DNA of 64,000 nucleotides from positions 35,050 through 99,049 of the forward strand of contig NZ_JRPB02000006.1 in assembly GCF_000765695.2 (NCBI RefSeq). The letters are read 5' to 3'. Both the position numbers and the translations under genes were made by a program. The notes beneath the pieces are model-generated. The model was not told the DNA's origin. It did not search any database and saw only the letters and a program-made list of their open reading frames with translations. Within the stretch, counting starts at the first letter, position 1. Each line of letters opens with the position of its first letter. Below, in pieces: positions 57,202-64,000 of this stretch. Source of the stretch: Helicobacter sp. MIT 11-5569 (GTDB lineage Bacteria; Campylobacterota; Campylobacteria; Campylobacterales; Helicobacteraceae).

Positions 57202-58372
57202 AGGTTATCTTTTGGAGGATTTTTACTAGGTTTTCTAGGGGTTTAGATTCTAAATTTGCAGTCAGTGAAAAACGCAAAAGAGCTTTGTTTTTTGGAACGC
57301 TTGGTGTTTTGATAGCGGGGGCAAAATAACCTTCCTTTGCAAGTGATTTGGAAAAATGTATCGCTTTTGCATTTTGCCCTAAAACTAAACTAATGATATT
57401 ATAATCGCCCAAAATTTCTAAATCCAAATTTTCTTGCAAGCTTGTTTTGAAGCTATTACAAAGTGTCGCTAAAACTTCTCTTTTTTCTTCTAGTTTTGAA
57501 AGCTCTAAAAATACAAATAAAGTGCGCGCTATATTAATAGGGGGTAAAGCAGTGGAGTAGATAAGAGCGCGCGCTGTGTTGATGAAATAGTCTTTAAAGA
57601 TTGTATTGCATAATACACAAGCCCCCATTGATGATAGGGCTTTGCCAAAAGTCAGGATAAGAAAATCAATATCTTTTAATACACCTAAATTCGCGCATAA
57701 TCCTAAACCATTTTTGCCAAAACTGCCTATACTATGTGCTTCATCAATATATAAATAGACATTAGGATAAGACTTTTTTAGCGCGATTAAATCAAGTAAA
57801 GGAGTGAAATCTCCCTCCATACTAAAAAGCCCTTCACTTAGAATAATGATAGAATCGTAACATTCTACATTTTGTTCTAAAATTTTCTTTAAAGATTCCA
57901 TATCATTATGAGAAAAACGCTTAAAATTAGGCGTCTTGAAGCCTTTTAGCCCATCAATATGGCTTGCGTGAATTGATTTATCAGCGACAAACAAAACATT
58001 TAGCGCGCTTAATGCGCTAATTGCACCAATATTTGCGTGGTATCCACTATTAAAGAGTAAAGATTCCTTGCCAAAAAGTGTTTTTAAATGCGATTCCAAA
58101 AGCGTATAAATTTCAAAATTTCCACTAAGTAGGCGCGAAGAAGAGGAGCTAAAATAGCAATGCTCTTTAAAAAGTGTGGAATCTAAAAAGCGTTGGTTGA
58201 AGTCTTTATCGCTAGATAAACCTAAATAATCATTGCTTGCAAGATTTAATAATGCAGAATCTTGTATAATAAGTGTCGTTCCATGATGTTTTTGGAGAAA
58301 TAAACTGCGGGTGTTAGAATCTTTTTTTAAGGATTCTAACTGCGCTAAAACTTGGGATTCTAAGGGTTGCAT
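57188..58372 (-). CDS. bioF: 8-amino-7-oxononanoate synthase
   Basis: A 394-residue PLP enzyme joining pimeloyl-ACP and alanine. ASNDYLGLSSD, YIDEAHSIGSFGKNGLG (Asp ligand), and the PLP lysine in TFGKALSSMGA identify the alpha-oxoamine synthase family. The tie with bioG and bioC supports BioF over Kbl. Only 6 bases from carA upstream. Confidence 0.92.
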   Translation of the reverse strand: MQPLESQVLAQLESLKKDSNTRSLFLQKHHGTTLIIQDSALLNLASNDYLGLSSDKDFNQRFLDSTLFKEHCYFSSSSSRLLSGNFEIYTLLESHLKTLFGKESLLFNSGYHANIGAISALSALNVLFVADKSIHASHIDGLKGFKTPNFKRFSHNDMESLKKILEQNVECYDSIIILSEGLFSMEGDFTPLLDLIALKKSYPNVYLYIDEAHSIGSFGKNGLGLCANLGVLKDIDFLILTFGKALSSMGACVLCNTIFKDYFINTARALIYSTALPPINIARTLFVFLELSKLEEKREVLATLCNSFKTSLQENLDLEILGDYNIISLVLGQNAKAIHFSKSLAKEGYFAPAIKTPSVPKNKALLRFSLTANLESKPLENLVKILQKITYATP

Positions 58373-58378
58373 TGATGG

Positions 58379-59524
58379 TTAATGTTTTGCTGCATCTAAA
58401 AGTTTAGAAAACTCCTGAAAAAGTGCGCTAGATTCTAAAGGTCCTGGTCCTGCTTCTGGGTGATGTTGAAAAGAACAAATGAGTGTATTTTTGTAACGCA
58501 CACCTTCAATCGTATTGTCAAAAAGATTTCTATGTGTAATTTCAGCAATTTCAGCAATAGATTCTGGCACAGAATAATTATGGTTTTGCGCAGTGATTTC
58601 AACCTGATTAGTTAAAAGATTTTTAACAGGGTGATTTCCGCCGTGATGTCCAAATTTAAGTTTGTAGGTGGGATAACCTTGCGCCAAAGAAAGCAGTTGG
58701 TGTCCTAAGCAAATCGCAAAAAGTGGAATCCTAGCTTCAATTAAAGCTTTAATGCCTGCAATTTCTTGTGTTAAAATTTGCGGATCCCCTGGACCATTTG
58801 ATAAAAAGATTCCATCAAAATCCCTAGCTTTGAAACGCGCAATTAAACTTTGTGCATCAAAATTATGTGGAATCACCTCCACATTAAAACCTGCACTTAC
58901 AAGTTGGTTTAAAATACTGCGTTTAATACCAAAGTCAATAGCGATGATTTTTTGGCGTGTGTTAGGTGTCGTATAATCCATAGTCGAGAAGTCAAAATTC
59001 CCAAATGTGTGCTTGTAAGATGCTTTTGTGCTAACTTCTTTAATATAATCTATCTCTTCAATCTTCGCACTTTTTTCTAAAATCGTTTTTAGTTCGTCTT
59101 TGTCTGAAATTTCAGTAGAAGCAACCATCATCATTGCACCTTCTTGACGCAGTGTTTTGGTCAAAAAACGCGTGTCAATCTCACAAATTCCCATTGCGCC
59201 AAAGTTTTTTAGAAAAGCACTTAAACTCTCAACAGCACGAAAGTTTGAATATTTTTCATTATAATGGCGACATAGAATCCCTTTTGCAAAGATTCCACGA
59301 CTTTCCATATCTTGTAAATTTGTTCCTACGATTCCAATCTCTGGCATTGTAAAACAGATAAATTGCCCTGCATAGCTTGGGTCTGTGGTGATTTCTTGAT
59401 AGCCTGTTAAAGAAGTGTTAAAAACAAGCTCCCCAACACTTGTAGTTTCTGCGCCAAAGCTTTTTGCCTTAAAAAACATTCCATTTGCAAGGTAAATCCA
59501 CGCGTCTTTTAAAGGAGTTTGCAT
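58379..59524 (-). CDS. carA: Carbamoyl-phosphate synthase small subunit
   Basis: A 381-residue glutaminase subunit supplying ammonia for arginine and pyrimidine synthesis. Catalytic Cys in FAICLGHQLLSLA; His-Glu in CSFQHHPEAGPGP; N-domain begins WIYLANGMFFKAKSFG. It abuts the DUF507 gene (one-base overlap) as in H. pylori (from memory). carB is not in the window. Confidence 0.97.
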   Translation of the reverse strand: MQTPLKDAWIYLANGMFFKAKSFGAETTSVGELVFNTSLTGYQEITTDPSYAGQFICFTMPEIGIVGTNLQDMESRGIFAKGILCRHYNEKYSNFRAVESLSAFLKNFGAMGICEIDTRFLTKTLRQEGAMMMVASTEISDKDELKTILEKSAKIEEIDYIKEVSTKASYKHTFGNFDFSTMDYTTPNTRQKIIAIDFGIKRSILNQLVSAGFNVEVIPHNFDAQSLIARFKARDFDGIFLSNGPGDPQILTQEIAGIKALIEARIPLFAICLGHQLLSLAQGYPTYKLKFGHHGGNHPVKNLLTNQVEITAQNHNYSVPESIAEIAEITHRNLFDNTIEGVRYKNTLICSFQHHPEAGPGPLESSALFQEFSKLLDAAKH

Positions 59525-60075
59525 TATAAAAATCCTTTCTTTTTAAGCTCTTCTTGATAGAGTTTATCAAAGATTAAATCATATTCTTCACTTCCAAAAA
59601 TGATTTTACGCTTGTAGTTTGCAATCCGCTCTTGCACAATATCTTCAATCTCATTATATGCTTTTGAATAGCTATTAATTGCTTTAAAAATCACATTAAT
59701 AATGCGTGTTTCAGAAGTTGCAGAGTCGATTAAATCCTCTTCAAAAAGTTCATTTAAAATCTTATGAGAAAGATTGTTGTAGCGGTCTTCAAATCTTAAA
59801 ATAAAATTTTCATTTTCTGCAAGCTTTTGTTTAATACGCCAAAAAAGTTGGTGTTCATCTGCTTGCATAAACTCGATTTCTTCTAAATTTTCCTCTAGCA
59901 AATCTCTAGCTTTGTCCTCAATGCGCGCTTCTTCTTGAATATCTTGAGTGATATATTTTTCTGCAACTTGCGCAATGCTTTCAAGTCCGTGCAAAATACT
60001 CACAAAACCGCAAGTGGATAAGTCTAAAGCGATTTTATTTCCAATATAAGGTGCGTGTGCGAGTTTAAATTTCAT
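59524..60075 (-). CDS. DUF507-family protein
   Basis: A 183-residue, all-helical charged protein matching the DUF507 pattern of paired acidic and basic helices (EEARIEDKARDLLEENLEEIEF with KRKIIFGSEEYD near the end). Its function is unknown. It is coupled to carA. The 155 bases after the start, before the relE-like gene, hold nothing I can support. Confidence 0.8.
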   Translation of the reverse strand: MKFKLAHAPYIGNKIALDLSTCGFVSILHGLESIAQVAEKYITQDIQEEARIEDKARDLLEENLEEIEFMQADEHQLFWRIKQKLAENENFILRFEDRYNNLSHKILNELFEEDLIDSATSETRIINVIFKAINSYSKAYNEIEDIVQERIANYKRKIIFGSEEYDLIFDKLYQEELKKKGFL

Positions 60076-60230
60076 AAGCGTGCCTTTGCATAAATATTTT
60101 TGATAAATTTTTGCGCTATTGTAGCGTTTTGTGTCTTAAAAAATCTCTTTATCAGAAAAGCCGCTCGCCATTACGCATTCTTTTTATTTTCTGTAAGTTT
60201 CTTTTAAATTAAACCTTGAAATTTGGCTTA

Positions 60231-60524
60231 TCATAAGCCCCTGTAAGTGCTATCATCTCTTTTTGTGATTTTGATAATTTGGATTATTTTGAATGCGTTG
60301 TTTTCAATTCTGCCAATAATGCGATAATCCCCCAATCTCCAACGATAGCGATTATCCATAAAGCCTTGTAATTTTTTAGCATTTGGCAAGGAGCAAGGGT
60401 CAGAGGAATTTTTTAGGATATTATGCAAGAAAAAAAGTATCTTTTCGCTCTGTCTTTTTTGTTTCTTTTCAATATTTTTTAAAAACTTACCCACCTTTTT
60501 TTCAATGAAAATCTCATAGCTCAT
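60231..60524 (-). CDS. RelE/ParE-superfamily toxin
   Basis: A 97-residue basic protein with the RelE fold pattern: EIFIEKKVGKFLKNIEKK, then ANAKKLQGFMDNRYRWRLGDYRIIGRI, a strand-rich stretch with the conserved arginine cluster, and a C-terminal IIQIIKITKRDDSTYR. RelE toxins cleave mRNA in the ribosome. It overlaps its upstream partner by 11 bases, typical of antitoxin-toxin pairs. Confidence 0.85.
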   Translation of the reverse strand: MSYEIFIEKKVGKFLKNIEKKQKRQSEKILFFLHNILKNSSDPCSLPNAKKLQGFMDNRYRWRLGDYRIIGRIENNAFKIIQIIKITKRDDSTYRGL

Positions 60525-60840
60525 CGCTATAATCCCTATTTATTTCGGATTCTACTTCCGCTTTTAGCTCTGCTTTTTCACTTGCACTCATTTTTTCAAA
60601 CCCCTTTTTATAGCTCTTATAGCTTTGGCTTTGCTCTAAAGGGATAAAATCATATTTTGGGAGGTCAAGTTTCTCTTTTAGTTTAGCTTTTAAGAATCTG
60701 ATTAGTGCATTTTTGTTTTTAAGCTTTATTTCAAAGTCTGCTTTTAATTTGGCTTCACTTTTTTTTGCTAATAGCAGTGAATTTAACAACTGCTTTTCAC
60801 TCATATTTGCATATTTTTCATAATCAATCTTTGATGCCAT
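60514..60840 (-). CDS. Putative antitoxin partner of the RelE-like protein
   Basis: A 108-residue charged protein with a coiled-coil N-terminal two-thirds (MSEKQLLNSLLLAKKSEAKL and on) and an acidic C-terminal segment with SASEKAELKAEVESEINRDY that could wrap the toxin. It is longer than RelB and shows no ribbon-helix-helix signature that I recognise. The ATG at 60840 is preceded by GGAG at 8 bases; an upstream GTG is an alternative. Antitoxin role is inferred from position and overlap. Confidence 0.65.
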   Translation of the reverse strand: MASKIDYEKYANMSEKQLLNSLLLAKKSEAKLKADFEIKLKNKNALIRFLKAKLKEKLDLPKYDFIPLEQSQSYKSYKKGFEKMSASEKAELKAEVESEINRDYSDEL

Positions 60841-60900
60841 TTTACACACTCCATTTTTAAGTGTTGGAATTAAACTTGTAAAATTATAATATTTTACAAA

Positions 60901-61506
60901 CTAAAAAATCTTTAGAGTTTCTAATTCTTTTTTCAAATCTAAAGCAAGGGTTTGAAAGTTTTTAGAATCGCTAAAGTTAGGGAAATGAGCGATTTTTGCT
61001 TGTGTGTAATGTTGTATGAAAGTATCCATTTGGGCATTTTGCGTTTTAGAAATCACAATGCCTAGAAGCGGAATCTCGCGTGCCTTTAGTGCCGCAACAC
61101 TTAGCAAAATATGATTAATCCCTCCTAAATAATATCCACCGACAAGCAAACAAGGAAGCTTAGAATGCTCTAGATAGTCAATCATGCAAGATTCCATATC
61201 AAGTGGAGTAAAAAGTCCTCCTGCGCTTTCAACTAGCAAAGATTTAGAGTTAGGAAGTGGAATCTCTAAGCCTTTGTAGGATTTTTGTTCTTTTTGCATT
61301 GCAATATGCGGGCTTGCTGGGGTTTTTAATGTGATTCCATTTGGGTGCGTGAAAGTATTTGGAGAGAGTTTTTTAATCCTCTCACAATCCATCGGGATTC
61401 CTGCTTGCACAAGCTTAAAATATTCTAGCCCAAAAGCATAGCAAAGTGCGGCACTTATTGTTGTTTTGCCAACATCAGTGTGGCTTCCAGCGATGAAGAT
61501 TTGCAA
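60901..61506 (-). CDS. bioD: Dethiobiotin synthetase
   Basis: A 201-residue ATPase closing the ureido ring. P-loop GSHTDVGKTTISAALC, VESAGGLFTPL and the metal/phosphate-binding residues match BioD; a bit shorter than E. coli BioD. It lies 1 base downstream of trpS and about 2.5 kb from bioF-G-C; bioA and bioB are not in the window. Confidence 0.93.
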   Translation of the reverse strand: MQIFIAGSHTDVGKTTISAALCYAFGLEYFKLVQAGIPMDCERIKKLSPNTFTHPNGITLKTPASPHIAMQKEQKSYKGLEIPLPNSKSLLVESAGGLFTPLDMESCMIDYLEHSKLPCLLVGGYYLGGINHILLSVAALKAREIPLLGIVISKTQNAQMDTFIQHYTQAKIAHFPNFSDSKNFQTLALDLKKELETLKIF

Positions 61507-61507
61507 G

Positions 61508-62503
61508 CTAGATTAACCCCATTTTTTCTTTGGCTTCTGTGTAAGTCGCAGTTGCGATTTTTTGTGCAGTTTGCGCGCCAACATCTAGGATTTTGTGTAA
61601 ATAGTCTTGCTCTAAAATGAGTTTTTCATAAGATTCCCTAATAGGGCGTAATCCCTCAATCACAGCTTCTGCCACCCTTTCTTTGAGTTTGCCATAACCA
61701 AGCCCAGCAAATTCCGATTCTATTTCCTCTTGCGTTTGCTTCGTAAAACATTGATAAATAGTTAGCAAATTATAAACTCCCGCACGCTCTTTATGAAAAG
61801 CGATAATCCCCTCGCTATCTGTTGTGGCTTTTTTAATCTTTTTGACAATCCTATCAGGTGTATCAATGAGTGCGATAGAATGATTTGGTTTATCGCTTGA
61901 GCTTTTGCTCATTTTTTTAGTCGGGTCATCTAGCCCCATAATGCGCGCTCCTTCTTGCATAATCAAAGGTTCTGGCACGACAAAAGTTTCTCCAAAATCA
62001 CGATTGAAGCGAATCGCAGTATCACGCGCTAGCTCAATATGCTGCTTTTGGTCTTCACCAACAGGCACAAGATTGCTTTTATAGAGTAAAATATCCGCGC
62101 TCATAAGGTTTGGATAATTAAAAAGTCCAGCAAAAATGCTTTTAGGATTCTTTTGGCTTTTGTCTTTAAACTGCGTCATTCGACTTAAATCACCCATTGG
62201 CGTGATACAAGTGAGTAGCCAAGCCAAAGAAGTGTGTTCTTGCACTTTAGATTGGATAAAGAGTGTGGATTTTTTAGGATTGATTCCACAAGCAAGTAGC
62301 ATTGCGCACAAATCATAAGTTTTTTCTTTTAAAATTTTTGGATTTTGAGGAAGTGTGATTGCATGGGAATTTACTACACAAAAAACATTTTCATAGGAAT
62401 CTTGACGTTCAACCCAATTTTTCACAGCACCTAAGTAGTTTCCTAAGTGGATATTTCCCGTGGGTTGTATGCCAGAGAATACGCGCAATTTGTTTGTTTG
62501 CAT
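61508..62503 (-). CDS. trpS: Tryptophanyl-tRNA synthetase
   Basis: A 331-residue class I synthetase with [17 protein letters not shown] (HIGH type) and the KMSKS loop in [12 protein letters not shown] start at the ATG at 62503 ([11 protein letters not shown]); a longer frame to 62539 reads unrelated sequence. Co-transcribed with bioD. Confidence 0.97.
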   Translation of the reverse strand: MQTNKLRVFSGIQPTGNIHLGNYLGAVKNWVERQDSYENVFCVVNSHAITLPQNPKILKEKTYDLCAMLLACGINPKKSTLFIQSKVQEHTSLAWLLTCITPMGDLSRMTQFKDKSQKNPKSIFAGLFNYPNLMSADILLYKSNLVPVGEDQKQHIELARDTAIRFNRDFGETFVVPEPLIMQEGARIMGLDDPTKKMSKSSSDKPNHSIALIDTPDRIVKKIKKATTDSEGIIAFHKERAGVYNLLTIYQCFTKQTQEEIESEFAGLGYGKLKERVAEAVIEGLRPIRESYEKLILEQDYLHKILDVGAQTAQKIATATYTEAKEKMGLI

Positions 62504-62637
62504 TACAATCCTTAAAATAAATTTAGTAAAATTATACAATATGTATTATTAATTTTATTTTTTTCTTATGTAATTTTAGAGACAATTAAATTTTTATTTT
62601 TCTGAAAATTTAAAAACACGAAATAGGGAGTAAAATA

Positions 62638-64000
62638 ATGTTAAAAAATCTAAAATTAGGCACAAGAATTTCTTTGTTGTTGTCTTTTGTTATTGTGGTT
62701 TGTATGGGAATTATGACTTATGTTATAGTTTCTTCAAGTGCATCTATCCAAGAAAAAGAAGCGCATAAATTGCTTCAAAATGTTGCCTTAAGAATGAGCA
62801 ATCTTGTTCAAGGTAAGTTTAATCAGAGTTTTATGAGTTTAGATGCATTAGGAAATGTCATTGAAGAAACACTAAAATATGCAGACAATATGCATCATGG
62901 AGGAACTTTAGATAATGTTTTAAACCATGCTTTAGATATGGATCAAAATGCAAGTTTTTTGTATCTCTATCTTTCTAATGTCAATGCGATTCGCGCAGAA
63001 AACCGTCTCCCAAATGGACATTTTTTGATGATTAGGGGTGATGGTGATATTAGTAATGCAGGAGGAATTTATAAAGTTCAAGCCACAGAAAAAATTTTAA
63101 ATTTTGGAAGTGTGCAAAAGGCTTTACAAACAGGCAAGCCAACAATAGGAGAACCAACTTTTGAAAACATTGATGGAAAAAAAGAAATTTTAGCAGTTAG
63201 AATGAATTTTCCTATTAAAAACCAGCAAGGTGCTATTGTTGGAGTTATTGGAATCATTTTGGATATGGAAAGGATTGGAACTTGGTTACAGGATTCTTCT
63301 TTGAGTGTTTTCAATAGAGATTATCGTTTTGTTATGACAGAATCTGCAAATATTGCTGTGCATCCAAATGCAAGTTTTTTGTCTAAAAACATGTCTGAAA
63401 TAAGTGCAAATGTTTTCACAGAATCAATTATTAATGCCTCTATTAATCATAAAAATGGTGTTTATGAATATTTAATAGTTGGTAAAGAAAAAGCAAAAGA
63501 AAAAGCATTGGTTGGATTATCTTCTTTTAGGATTTATAATGATTTAGCAAATTGGACGGTATTGTTAGTCGCTCCCTTAAAATCTATTATGGAGCCCGTA
63601 TATTCTTTGCAAACAACCATTATAATGGGTGTCATTCTTTCTATTTTAGTGATTCTTTCTATTATATTTTTTTATATCAAAAGTGCAGTTATCGCAAGAT
63701 TAAATGTCGTCTCTCATCTACTCAATGATTTCTTTAGATTCCTCAACCACGAAACAAAAACTCCTCCACATCTTGTCCGCCCAAAAGCAGAAGATGAGAT
63801 TGGAAAAATGGCATTAGCGATTAATCAAAATATTGAGATTACACAACAAGGCTTAAAGCAAGATGAAACAGCTATTACCCAATCTGCAAAAACAGCAAAA
63901 ACAGTAGAAGAAGGTAATTTAACTGCAAGAATTATAGAGAATCCTCATAATCCACAACTTGTAGAATTAAAAAATGTGTTAAATAATATGCTAGATGTCT
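62638..64000 (+). CDS. Methyl-accepting chemotaxis protein (partial, C-terminus beyond right edge)
   Basis: An open frame from the ATG at 62638 (after AGGGAG) to the window end, about 454 codons. TM1 at about residues 13-38, a periplasmic dCache-type sensor domain (about 40-320; NFPIKNQQGAIVGVIGIILDM marks its distal PAS part), TM2 near 325-350 and then a HAMP-like region. The signalling tip lies outside. D102-Q-N-A-S106 is an N-glycosylation sequon in the periplasmic domain. The ligand is unknown. Confidence 0.88.
   Translation, partial: MLKNLKLGTRISLLLSFVIVVCMGIMTYVIVSSSASIQEKEAHKLLQNVALRMSNLVQGKFNQSFMSLDALGNVIEETLKYADNMHHGGTLDNVLNHALDMDQNASFLYLYLSNVNAIRAENRLPNGHFLMIRGDGDISNAGGIYKVQATEKILNFGSVQKALQTGKPTIGEPTFENIDGKKEILAVRMNFPIKNQQGAIVGVIGIILDMERIGTWLQDSSLSVFNRDYRFVMTESANIAVHPNASFLSKNMSEISANVFTESIINASINHKNGVYEYLIVGKEKAKEKALVGLSSFRIYNDLANWTVLLVAPLKSIMEPVYSLQTTIIMGVILSILVILSIIFFYIKSAVIARLNVVSHLLNDFFRFLNHETKTPPHLVRPKAEDEIGKMALAINQNIEITQQGLKQDETAITQSAKTAKTVEEGNLTARIIENPHNPQLVELKNVLNNMLDV

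Overview
The window is AT-rich, densely packed chromosomal DNA from an epsilonproteobacterium (Campylobacterota). It is most likely an enterohepatic Helicobacter of the H. pullorum / H. canadensis / H. winghamensis kind. The reasons are several gene orders that I recall from H. pylori (purA with fliJ-like and motE-like genes; tatD-ribE-flhX; ffh-rpsP-khpA-rimM-trmD-rplS; 6S RNA-purD-RDD-lptD-PRTase-pnp-atpE; carA with a DUF507 gene), together with a Campylobacter-type N-glycosylation oligosaccharyltransferase (PglB) that H. pylori lacks. The genus call rests on gene content and gene order, not on a database search.

Layout. 1-5.4 kb (minus): a partial midA, a ThiF/MoeB-type enzyme, asnB and pglB, downstream of rpsI and rplM. 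6.3-9.5 kb (minus): motE-like, fliJ-like, purA and a HisZ-like protein. 9.5-17.7 kb: a divergent type II secretion / competence (Cts-like) cluster, with pseudopilins on the minus strand and GspL/GspM/GspC-like proteins, secretin, SH3-TPR protein, ATPase and platform protein on the plus strand. 17.8-24.4 kb: an EF-hand protein, a nucleotide-sugar dehydrogenase, a chromosomal TraT lipoprotein, an SmtB-type regulator with its palindromic operator, a Zn/Cd P-type ATPase, a DUF2798 protein and a paired SMR exporter. 24.4-30.4 kb: tatD, ribE, flhX, ffh, a DUF805 gene and the rpsP operon. 30.6-39.2 kb: comEA-like, cytochrome c, 6S RNA, purD through pnp, atpE and tRNA-Leu. 39.3-42.9 kb: a gtrB-gtrX-gtrA glycan-modification cluster with a G12 tract and two frameshifts. 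42.9-47.5 kb: periplasmic asparaginase, tRNA-Glu, a fused PglA-PglC enzyme, a hot-dog thioesterase-like protein and a PHP phosphatase. 47.5-54.9 kb: tRNA-Sec, ftsK, tig, clpP, a degenerate GGDEF protein and def. 54.9-62.5 kb: msrA, a rhodanese, bioC-bioG-bioF, carA, DUF507, a RelE-type toxin-antitoxin pair, bioD and trpS. The right edge cuts a chemoreceptor gene.

How the genes connect. PglB and the PglA-PglC fusion indicate an N-glycosylation pathway, and several predicted periplasmic proteins in the window carry the D/E-X-N-X-S/T sequon. The Cts-like cluster and the ComEA-like protein together suggest DNA uptake. tRNA-Sec implies selenocysteine use, although its selA/selB/selD partners lie outside the window. 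The Gtr cluster looks like a phase-variable surface-glycan modifier that is frameshifted in this isolate.
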